Positions 14,601 to 27,200 of a stretch of 64,000 nucleotides of DNA are shown here, one piece after another. The position numbers and the translations under genes were made by a program. The notes below the pieces were generated by a model. It did not search any database, had not been told where the DNA came from, and was given only the letters and a program-made list of their open reading frames with translations. The DNA is taken from the NCBI GenBank assembly GCA_037039925.1, contig JAXRKP010000244.1, forward strand, positions 329,501 through 393,500. Direction: 5' to 3'. Numbering within the stretch: the first letter of the stretch is position 1; each line of letters starts with the position of its first letter. Source of the DNA: Doris montereyensis. Lineage: Eukaryota; Mollusca; Gastropoda; Nudibranchia; Dorididae.

Positions 14601-15108
14601 GACAGCTTTCTAAATCATCATCATTTGGCAAGTCTGTAACAGTTTACAAAACAGAGACATCTTTTTAAATCATCATCATTTGGCAAGTCTGTAACAGTTT
14701 ACAAAACAGAGACATCTTTTTAAATCATCATCATTTGGCAAGTCTGTAACAGTTTACAAAACAGAGACAGCTTTTTAAATCATCATTAGGATATGAATAT
14801 GTTTTCCATTATTTTGGTCAATTTTTTTGTGTGTGTATTTTTTTAGGTGCGTGAATTTGAGTATGATCTGATCCTCAATCCTGACATCAACTCTAATCAT
14901 CATCATCAGTGGTTCTATTTTGAAGTCAGCAACATGCTGGCAGGAGTGCCTTATAGATTCAACTTTGTTAATTTGGAAAAGGTCAACAGTCAGTTCAATT
15001 TTGGTGAGTTTCATTTTCGCTTCTAGTCCTATGTCTCTGTCCTTCCAACCCCGCTCCTTTTTCTTTCTTTCTTTCTTTTATGTTTTCTTCACTTAATGAT
15101 CACATATC

Positions 15109-15200
<92 letters not shown>

Positions 15201-18200
15201 TAATAATAATAATAATAAATCTTTATCGTCCCTTTAAGGCCATTTTATGTTTGACATACAATGTATGGGAAATTGAATCATGGAATTAGAATATGCGTTG
15301 TCATTGAAATTTGACAATTGGAAATTGGATGTACTTCAATAGATATACACAGTCAAAATTACACACATATACATTTTATACTTACCCCATATGTGCTCTT
15401 ATATGCTCACTGTAGATGTGCATAAATGATTACATAGACTCAGATTACATAGAGATGGAAACCTTTAAACGTAAGGAAAAAATATTTTTCTGTAAATGGG
15501 AGCAGGAGCAATCAAGTGTACAATGTTCTAGACTTATTTTAACAAAGATTGTTTGCTTTGTCATAGAACATTCGAAGAGGGGTAAATCATTATTGCAAAA
15601 CATCAGTGTAGTAAAACGAAGTATGCGTCTTCCTTTCTTTACTTATCTCAGTCATGATAGAATCCCATTTCATCTTTTAATGTAGTTTTCCTGGCTTTCC
15701 ACTGTTTACATCATACATAGATTGTCTTTGCTGCTATTTGAAAACTGAAAATTATAGATCTGAGAATAACTGATTTACTACATTTGTTTTATCTCTTCAA
15801 TCTTTGTTTTATTCATAGAAAAATTACAATATGGTCAGTGTCACTCTGTGAAGGATTTGAATGATAGTTGTGAATCTCAACTGTGGCTACTGATACATGT
15901 TTACTCATTGTCCTTGGCTTGGCTGTAGGCAAAGACCATTATTTTTTCCTGTCATGCACAACATATTCCAGCTCTTAAACTGCTTTTTCTTTCACTGTCA
16001 CATTCTCTTCTTCATATCTTTCAATATGAATATTTTCAGCACAAAAAACAGCCTTTAAATACTTAAGGATGTACAGAAATACCACAAACAAGGTTTTTGC
16101 TCTCGACTGGTTGTTTCCTCACTACTCAAGCCCTTGTATACTTACAGCAAGTGATTTACTATTTCAAATTCACTGCGAATAAGATTACCTCTCATTCCAG
16201 TATATTTCTAACATTCCATGTCTTTCTACAGGAATGCAACCTCTCATGATGTCTGTGGTAGAAGCCATGAATGGCAATTCACCCTGGACCAGGGTGGGCT
16301 CTGACATCTGTTACTACAAGAACCATTTTATCAGGCATCCCAACACAGCTGGGGGAGTGAAGGGAAAATCCTACTACACAGCAACCTTCACAGTGAAATT
16401 TCAGCACACCGGGATGTTTGTTACTTGAGCTACCACTACCCTTACACATACACAGCATTGAAGGTAAATGTGATTTTAATTTTGATTTTACTCACACCCA
16501 CAACTAAGGTGATCTTGGGGGCTTTGGTAGGATTTTTAGTTTTGCCCGAACTGCCCTGTAAACAGCCAAAGGATCTTTACGTGCACAGATCATTGTGATC
16601 TGCACATGGGACCTTCTTTTATCGGTCGTCTCTGATGAGACTAGGTGTCGATCCACCTACGACCTTTAAGTTGAGAGGCTGACACCTTGCCTTTGGATCA
16701 ACGAGTCCCCCAAAGGTAAATGTAATAACATGAAGCTGATTACTCTCTGCCAGGACGTTAAATTGGATTAATCTTTTGAACAGTGAATTTTATATGATTA
16801 TCTGACTTCGAACCTTCCACTAGCAATGTGATCAGATGTTGCTGCGGCCTCTGCTGCTCCCTTTACCTCTGCAGTGAAGGCCAACCACTCCGTTATGTTT
16901 TGTGTGATGTCTCGTCTGTCTGTGATGTTAACTATGGTGTGTGTCCTAGAACTCTTTTACAGTCGTTGTTTAATGTTGGTGGCCTTTTCATTGGTCTTTT
17001 TGTTGTTGTTTGTGAAATAAGATGTCATTGCCTTATTTGCAGGCATTTCTGGATTTCTTCTCAAAATATGTCCCAATAATCTCCATCTTGCTTCTCAGCA
17101 TTTGGGGCGAAATGGGGGTTTCCCTGCTCTTTTTATAAAGAGATTTGTTACAAATTAACAAATTTTATATCTATGTTAACAAACTTGGACACTGTTTGCT
17201 TTATCACTCATTGCCAGTCATGATTAAGGAAAAATGATGAAAAAAATGCATTGATGTTTCACTACTGTTTCTTAAAAAAAACCCAAAAACCTTTAACATG
17301 CTTTCCATTTTACTTTCTCCCCAGACTCATATACGTCAATGGGAGAGACAGTACGACCCTAATGTCATCTTCTTCAGGAACCAAAGTCTGTGTAAAACTC
17401 TGGGTGGAAACGATGTCCCGGTTATCACCATCACTGCACAGCCAAAGGGGGTTGACAAAGAAAGCATTGAAGAATTTAGTGAGAGCTTTTTTTAAATGTG
17501 TAAATAAAATGTCTCTCCTTGTCATTGATTTTTCTTTCCTCTTATTCTCTCCATTTGTCACATTGTTTTTCTTTTTTGTTATTGTTATCTTCCCATCTCT
17601 TTAGGATATTTGCTTCAATCTTCATGGTTAGCTATTTTCAATTTCAACGCATGACCGTATATCTTTTTTCTTCTGTTTTTTAAAAATCAAATTTTGACGT
17701 TTGATGTGATTGTTATTTGCAGTCACAACTGTTTCCTCTTTGATGACGCCAGATAAAACCACAAAATGATGAAATTTTGGTATTTGTGTGTGTAAATACA
17801 GTCATGCTTTTTTGCTCTTCAACTTTGTCATGTAACTTCACTGTTGGTTCTCTTTTCATTTCCTCCACTAGGGAGCAGACCATATGTTTTTCTCAGTGCA
17901 AGAGTTCATCCTGGAGAGAGCAATTCTAGCTGGGTAATGAAAGGTCAGTCTTGCACATTTTTTTCTCATGTAGGTAATATGTTATTTTTTTCTTGTGTAA
18001 ATTATATGTTATTCTCTTGAAACAATACTACTTCAAGAAGATACTGAAGGGATCTCTCAGGTTTGCTGTCTGCTCCATGTGTATTTTGTCTATGAAAAAA
18101 AGATGTCTAATTTCACACACTCATGGGCTAACACACCTGAGCATAAACACACTCATAAACACACATGGTTTTCTTTGATCACACAACCCGCTTCCTGCGT

Positions 18201-21200
18201 GTGAAAATGATGCAGAATGGTATCAACAAATGGTGACAGTATTTTATTTACCAGAAATATTGGCTCAATTTATTTTTCAATTTATATTTTAAAGTAGTTT
18301 TATTTCTAGTAATACTAGTAGTATCTATGCTACTGATGTTTTGGTGCCAAGTTGATCTAATAATTTCCTCATTCCCTCTTCCTAATACAAAAAAAGTAAA
18401 CATGTTATATATTTGTGTGAGGCTTTGCTAGAAGTCTGTCATAGTATTGTGATAAGATAGGTTTGAATTCAAAATTTAAGGTCAAATGTTAAGATAAGCT
18501 CTTGTAATATAACATTTCAAGCCATTTCACTTCCGTCTGATTTAATTTTACCCACATTCATAATTAAGGTGATCTCAGGGTTTTGGAACATTTTTTAGAT
18601 TCTGCCGGACTGCCCTGTAAACAGCCTAGGGATCTTTAATGTGCACAGTGTTGTGATCTGTGCATGAGACCTCCTTTTTATCGTCCGTCTCCGATGGGAC
18701 TAGGTGTTGATCCATCAACCTGGGCCAGGAGGGTGGGCTTTACTTGAAGAATCAGGAATATGTTCAACTGTGCTTGAACCCTCAGCCTTTTGGTTGAGAG
18801 GCCGACATCTTGCCTTTAGACCACTGAGGCTACTTTTCACTTCCATGAAGTCCATGGATGAAAGTGAGACAAATATGTGGGAATAAACAGAGGAAACCAT
18901 GGACATTGGCATTGGTTTTTCCCATTGGTATCCATTGGTATCTTACTCCTTACTCCAACACGATGATTCAGAGGTAAGGTGTCAGCCTCTCAACTGACAG
19001 GGTGAAAACTTTTTTCGAGTTTTTGGGTAAAACCTACCTCCCTCTGGTCGAGGTGGGTAGATCAACACCGAGTCGCATCGGAGATGGATAAAAAGGGGGT
19101 CTTGAGTGCAGATCACTACTCTCTGCGCGTTTAAGATCCCTTGGCTATTTACAAGGCAGTCTAGACAAAATTACAAATCCTACCACCAACCCAAGATTAT
19201 CTTCTGTGGATATGGGTAAAATTAAATAAAAAAACCTAGCTCTGACATCAATTCATGTTTATAGTTACATGTAATACATTTCATATGGTCCCTTGCCTCA
19301 TTGTTTGTCCTCACATTGAATTGTCTTCTACAGGTACCATAGACTTTCTGATGAGCAAAAAGCCTCAAGCTCAGCAAGTCAGGGAAATGTTCATTTTTAA
19401 AATTGTGCCCATGTTGAATCCTGATGGTGTCCTCAATGGAAAGTAAGTTTGCATGCTGTTGTTTGACAAGCAACAAACATCATATTGTCAGTGAGCTAAA
19501 ATTTTGGCCCCGATCATGTTCGGTGGTTTTGAGAAAAGTGAAGAAAACTTGTTTTCACGGGATATAAATTATAAACTGCATTGTTTGTAAAAATTGCTGC
19601 CTCCATGATAACTCAGGAATGCCTCGGCGCATTTATACTTATTTAACTATGATGATAGCTATACGCTAGATTTCACGAACCCAAGACCAAGAGGAAACCC
19701 ACCCCAAAGATGGTCCAACAACATCAGGGGAGCACTGCGGCATTCTGCTGCGAACACCGGAAAGAAGGGTACTATCCAAAGAAAAATTGAGGAAATCTGT
19801 GTGTAATTGGGTCGGCAAAGGGCGTCACGTCCTATGCAATTAAGTCAAGTAAGTCAAGATAGGTCATAGGATGAGGAGCATGAAATGGAATCAGTTTCAT
19901 TTTGGCGTAAGTCTGACTTGGACCAATTTGTTAGCATACTGACGATATGTAGGCCTATGCCTTACTTTTTATGTGATACTGAGAGTCCTTAATTTCAGGG
20001 AGGGGCTTCTTAGTCAGTGAGTAGTTTGGCTGTTTTTGAACCCAGGGTCAGGAAAGCATATAATGAACTCAAAACCTGTCACTCTATGATTGCCACTTTC
20101 CTTCCTTGTCTCCTTTGTCTCCAATTGTGAAAGGTACCTGGGATGTCAGCCTAAAAATGGCTGAGGTCCTTAGCTCAAGTATCCGTACAACAAATAGTGC
20201 CTCTTTTAGGCTGAGTGAACTTTGGTATAAAATGGGTTTCCTGCTGAGAGGTTCTGCTTTTTCCTTTCCTTCTTTCACATGTTTTTCACCCAGCTGTTCC
20301 CTCTCACTTTGCTCTGAGATCATCACATATGGTGGACAGGGTACATTGCAATGCAACCAGCAAGCCAAGCTGTAGTCTGCCTTTGACCAGCTGGGGCCTA
20401 GAGTAGGCATGGTGGTCGTCATTTCAAGGGTTCTCCTATAGCTCATATTGCAAGACAAGACTTTCTTTAATCCTTTGACATCTATGTGTGGGATGGTGCC
20501 ATCACCTTACAGATCACATTACTTACCATATCACATTTTTTTTTATTGATTTTGCAAGATACCAAATGTTTATGATAAGTAAATATTTTCAGGTTATGGC
20601 ACATACATATCATCGATGAAACTGTCTTAACACGTAAGTCCACGTTACATGAGACGTGAGATTTGTCATTCTAATAATCAAATGTACGCTTCTTTCATGA
20701 CTTTATAAATGTTGGAGGTCTTGGTCAAATAGAAAGGCGTCAATTACATGCATGATCTAAATGCACATTTCCGTTTTCTTCCCGCCTTGGAAACTCTAAC
20801 CTTGTTAGTCAAGGAGTGGACTTACGTTTTATATCTTTCAAAACATTCAAGTCTATTTTGTGCACAACTGATTTTTCTTTTAATTTCCTACATTCTGAAG
20901 ACCAAAATAAATTATTAAATTGAAATCCAACAAGCATAACATATTGTTTGCAGTCCTATTCGATGATCTATTACATTTTTTGCTTTTTCCTGAAAAATGA
21001 CGTCACGCGGACATACGTGTTAAGACAGTTTCACCGATGATATACTGAGCTACAATAGAGAGGAGGTTGTTTTATAATCTTGTTTTGGAGGGTGAAGATA
21101 AGCTCATTTTATATCAATTTTGCTCAAGTGAAAGTCACATGCATTTATTGATTTTTGATGTATCTTGCTTTTTCTCAATTTTTTCAAATATTGATATTTT

Positions 21201-24200
21201 TGTTGGTCTAATGAGGTTTGTAATTGAAATTTAATTACATTTTTTTCCAGTCATCGTACATCTTTAGTTAGTGAGGATTTGAATCGTCGGTGGGCTAAAC
21301 CCTGCTCCATTCTCCATCCTTCTATTTACCACACAAAGGGGCTGCTTTTGTACCTCAGCATGGTCAACAAAACTCCATTGGTAATATTGCATTTTAAAAA
21401 CAAAGAGTGATTACGGAGTAAGGAAGGTGTGCACAAATTACTTTTACAATGCAGTAGTAGCGATATAAGAACACACCACCTAACAGCATGGTTCTGCCGA
21501 CCGGTGCGCTCTCTCAGAAAACAGAGTTTTTTTCTGTAAAAAATTGGCCTCTTAAGAACACGCCCATACCTGCAACATGATTTTTAACAAGACACCTTAC
21601 TTGTCAAAGTTGTCAAGACAGAAGTCCTGTTTTTTATAAATTTCAATTAGGAAGGCATTTCAATGAAACCAGATGTGTTGATGATGAAGTCATGCCCCCT
21701 CAGTTGTAATAAATAGGTGTTGATGATCAAGTCATGTCCTTCAGTTGTAATAAATAGGTGTTTGATGATCAAGTCATGTCCCTCAGTTGTAATAAATAGG
21801 TGTTTGATGATCAAGTCATGCCCCTCAGTTGTAATAAATAGGTGTTTGATGATCAAGTCATGTCCCTCAGTTGTAATAAATAGGTGTTTGATGATGAAGT
21901 CATGTCCCTCAGTTGTAATAAATAGGTGTTGATGATCAAGTAATGTCCCTCAGTTGAATAAATAGGTGTTTGATGATCAAGTCATGCCCCTCAGTTATAA
22001 TAAATAGGTGTTTGATGATCAAGTCATGTCCCTCAGTTGTAATAAATAGGTGTTTGCTGATAAATCATGCCCCTCAGTTGTAATAAATAGGTGTTTAATG
22101 ATCAAGTCATGTCCCTCAGTTGTAATAAATAGGTGTTTAATGATCAAGTCATGCCCCTCAGTTGTAATAAATAGGTGTTGATAGCAAACTCTCTCTTCCT
22201 GTAGATGTTTGATGCAAAGTCCCAATTTCATCCGTTGGGCAAAGCAAACAATGGTCATTGTCTAGCATAGGCTGTTAACAGTGAATCTTACTCTACCCAC
22301 CAGACAGTGCGGCATCACAATGCATATAATGTTTTGTATAGGAAAACCGACAATGGTCTAGAGTTATCATTGCTTGACATACGTTATTAAAAAACAAGGA
22401 GGTTGAATTTTGTCACTCAAATCACAGATGCGTGTCCAACCAATGTGGTTTTGGTCAATGAAGAAACTCTCATTGAATTGTTGCCTGCTTGTCAGGTAGA
22501 AATGGATGGCCATTGGCTACATCCAATTATGTCTACTTACCAGCACAGTCTGCCTACCAAAACGATTTGTTCAATCTCCCAAAGGGCGAGTCCTTAAACT
22601 GTTACTACTGTAGCAAAAAAGACAGTGGAAAATAGAGTGCGTTATCCTTGGAAGTTTTTTTTGCTGTTTTGAAAGTTTATTCTTTGCTGAAAGAAAATTA
22701 AATTGTAGTAAATTGTAGTAAAATTTTTTGAGACCTTTTGTATTGTTCACAGTTTTCTTTTAAGTAACCCTAATAAATTCATTGGCAATAATCAATGTGA
22801 TCTTTTAGTGAGTTTTCGCAAAACATCAAATTGAATTTCTCTGAAGTGATGATAAACTTTTTTGATTTTGTAACGGAAAGTAAACTGCCAGTGAAAAACT
22901 ATTTGTTTGCACTAACAACTGTTAACTTATTGTGTTTATACATCTCACACCTATAAAAATTGCTTCAAGTTGAGTGGAATAGCAAATCAGTATTTAACCT
23001 GTGCTAGAATTAAAAACATAAATTTGTTGCTCTCCTATCTCTGCCTAGTTCTTCAAATTGAAATAAATGACATGGTTCTTTATTAAAGCATTTATTAAGT
23101 CTGTAATGTGATATAGAAAACATCAATATTATTAAATGCAAACATTTTTTTTCCTGCTGCACTGTCTCAAACAAAATAAAAAAAATTAAAAGATAGTAAG
23201 TATTTAGAGTCCTTCTTTTTAAAAATTTAAGAAAAAGAAAAAAATGTCTCAGATGAATACTGGCTATAATAATTAACCTTAATACCTAAAGATTTATTGA
23301 AACATATTGTCCTTGTACTTGCTGATTACATGTTTATAGGAATATATGAAAAACAAAGTTTTGTCTCCATCAACAGGTGTATTGTGATTACCATGGTCAT
23401 TCAAGACGGAAAAACATCTTTATGTATGGATGCAGTCCAAGCCAGTCATGGATTGTCAATGATACGCAAAACCCTGTTGCTGCTACCGGAAAAGTGAGCG
23501 ACTCTGGTGTGAAGGTAAAGAGTGGCAAAATCAGGTTTTATATTGCGACATGACGTTGGTGGCCGGGTGGTAAGGCTGCTTCATTTGGGATGATTAGGTT
23601 CTAGCAAAGCTAGGTTTGATGTTGTGCTCCTTGGGACAGACGCTTAACACGCGTTTTCCCCTCTCACCCAGGTGCAAATGGGTAGAAGCAATAGCTTGGG
23701 AGTTAAAACCTGAGTCAGACTAGCGCCCTGTCCAGGAGGTGATTATTATCACCCGTAAGCTCAATGGAAAAGCAATTACTGCCACTGGAAAGAACTTTAT
23801 TTCCGAGAAATTTGATACCTAAATCATTTCTGTAGGACAATTTTAAATGAAATTAAAAATTACAAATTTTTTGAAAGTTTGGTAAATTTTTCATATGGGC
23901 CAAAACACCAAATTTAACCTCTCACAAAAATGATCATTCACAAAACTCATACTTCTTAAACTTAAAGTCATAAATACATGGAACAAGCCCGATTATTTCC
24001 AAGCCTCTCCGAAAACTATGAGACGGCTTTTTATTGATGTAGAAAATGCAAAAATGCAAAAACGGCATAATTTGTCTCTACGTACGCTGAATCGACGACA
24101 CACACATGGCATGAGCCAAGGGGCTCAGTCAGTTCAGTTTACTAGATGCAGTTAGAAGGCCGTGCCGAGTTTTTGTTTAGGTGACTTGCGTGTTTACTCG

Positions 24201-27200
24201 GAAAATCAAAATTTAATGACACTAGTTTCTAATTCAATATTGAATGAGATTTCTAGTAGTGAGCTTGTTTTTTCTGATTTTATACATAAGTGGCTCTACG
24301 GAGCGTTTAAAAACTTAAATCACCTTGGCAATCAGAGGCATTGAGCAATCGTGTAATGCGAAGAAAGAGTGAGGGGTGTCTGGCGAGCTGGTTTTTTACT
24401 GGCTCGCCACTGGCTTTTGCTCCTGACCACCATTTTTTACTATGAGTATGAGAGCACATTGTATTACACATTCCCTATCACAGCACACATGGTTAGAAAG
24501 GGCTTGAATAGAGCTTAACAATGGTATAGGCCATATTATGTCACAACGTTGTATAAAGGAGGAGAGGGTAAGGTGAACAGGACCAAAAATTAGCAAAGTC
24601 TGAGACTCACGCTGTAGTGAAAGGGAAAACAGGGCGGTTTGGACAAGCTACTTTACTGCTTACTTACTTTATGTTGCGATATTATATAATATTGAGTGAT
24701 CCATATGTCCTGACTGAAAAGTGCACTCTGTGTTAATTTGTCTTTGTATAACCATCACTCATCTCATGCTCTTCAGTGTCATCCTGATTAAGGCCAGAAC
24801 AGCTTTTGATTTCCTTGATAGTTTTTCTTGAAGCCTTTGTCCAAACTTTTCCCACTGTTCCTGACATTTTTGCTTTCCTAACTTCCTCTTTGGCGATAGT
24901 TCTTTTATTCACGTAATCTATCCTATCCTCTGGCCTTTTTGTTTGCAAGTATTTTTTCGAGGCATCCATCTTTTTATTTGATCTTAGTCTTGGCATTCTC
25001 ATTCCACCATGCTGTTATTTTTCCTACCTCTTTTAATTTGTTTCCTACCACAGACCTCTTCAGTACAACTGAGAAGTGTTTCTTTATATATTTACCACTT
25101 TTTATCTGCATTTCACTGATAAATATTTTTATCCTGGATTGGTATATCTATTTTACTATTGGTATGTTTAGTTCTTCTATTTTGAGTTTAGTAGCATTGT
25201 TTTGGTTTCTTTTTCCTTTTCTGTTTATTTTTCTTCAGTCAGTAATCTCATTTTGGCAATCACTAGGTGATGACCACTTAATATTTCTGCTCCTCTGTTT
25301 ACTCATTTTTGCATCCATTGAACCGTAGAAAAGGGAGCTGCTATTATCATGTAGTCTATCATTGAATTTTCACACCTGTCTTCATTTACTCTTGTATATT
25401 TGTGGATATCTTTATGAGGAAAAAAGGTGTGGTCAATAGTTTTTCATATTATTCTGAAGGCTAAAAATCTATTAGTCTCTCTCATTTGGAGAAAGTGTTG
25501 TTCTCTCCTTCTTTACCTTTTACGTAGTCTCATTTCCTGATGTTTCTACATTGTGGCCTACTTTAAATCTTCTAAAAGCATTAGTTCCTGTTTGGGTTTG
25601 AGATTCTCTCCAGCTGAAATTTTTTAAATTGTTTTTGAAGATATCTTTTTCTTCTTTGGTGGCATCTTCTGGTTTGGTCCATAAGCTATTGATAATTTAA
25701 TTTCTCTTCCTTTTGGTTTAATATTTACCTCTAATAGCTGTGGGCTTATAAATTTCCAAATTTCTAGTAACTTTTCTTGCCTTTTATGCATTAGAAGGCC
25801 TACTCCTGCTCTAGCTCTATTGTTGACATCTACTTCTGAGAAGACTAAAGTATGATTTGGTCATACATTTTTTATACCTTGTCCTTTTTCTTTTGTTTCT
25901 GTAATGGCCAAAATGTCTACTTTGAATTTTTCCTTTCTTCAGGTAATTAAACTTTTTCCATTTATTGCCCTAATATTCCATGTTCCAAAATCACAGTCCG
26001 TGTTCTTTTCCAGAGTCGTCTTCGAAAATATCATATTTGTTTTGTTGAATCGGTTTGTTTTTAGATAAGCAGGGATTAGCCCACTGTACCCTAGGTAGAT
26101 GGTGAGGTTGTCACTTTGAGGCCCTTATTTTGGCTTTGTTATTTTCTGTCAGGGTTCACTCCCTTGTCCTTTGTTGCTCTAAAACCAGACTGCAAGGCAG
26201 CAGGTTGTTATTTTCTGTCAGGGTTACTTTCACTGATAAATCCTTGGGGCAACCAAGACCAGTCTGCAAGGCATCAGGTTGTTTTATGTCAGGGTTAACT
26301 CCCTTAGTCTTTGGTCAGCCAAGACCCGCCTGCAAGGCAGCAGGATCTTGTGGAGGACAGGACCGCCTAGTCCCCATTAGAGGTGCTTACCTGTCCACTA
26401 GCCCGGACATCACATCGTGTAAGACAAATAAACATTGAATGATGTTAGGGCTGTGCTTATCATGTTACATTTATGAGGCACACATCTATTCTATCTCTCA
26501 TTTGGCCCATCCTAGCTCTTGTTTTCTTGTTTTAGTCTGATCAATGATCATTGTTCCCTCTAATTGTTTTCATTAGTCCGTTTGGTTTACATTTTTGGTG
26601 TTGTCCAAAGTTTGGAGGAAAAGTCCTATTTGTATGCAATTGAATAGATTCTTTTGTATTTTGTGCCTGATGTTAATTTTTCATTGGTGTGTGCTGATAT
26701 TTATCAATGGTGCACACCTTTTCTCCTTTTATGCACAAAGCACACAGCTTAGAGGGAACATTGTCGATGATGCTAATACCCTACATTAGATCTGCATTTT
26801 AACCATGATTGCACTTCATCTTCTTCTATTATACTAAAACAGCGAGTGCATAATTGGTTTTTGTTACCATGAATAAAATACTGATTTGGGAGGGAGGGGG
26901 GGGGGGGGGGTAAAGGTTTTCTTTCCTCAAATCTCACTGACAATCTGGGACTTCATCCTTGAAGATCATAATCTAAGTGTCACTTATTTTAGAGGTTGAT
27001 CTGTTGCATCTAAATGTCACTTATTTTAGATGTTGATCTGTAAATGTCACTTATTTTAGATGTTGATCTGTTGCATCTAAATGTCACTTATGTTACATGT
27101 TGATTTTGCAAATATAAAAGAGACGAAACAAAACATATAACTTTTGCTTTGTATATTTGCGCAGAATAAATGTTTCCTTCGTACCTTAACAGAACTTGCT

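Noticed and set aside
15080..15289. Polyasparagine open frame
   Set aside because: Translation of the (TAA)n microsatellite.
21672..22180. Possible CRISPR-like array (regular 42-bp repeats)
   Set aside because: The units are contiguous near-identical tandem copies without unique spacers, in an animal intron; a minisatellite.
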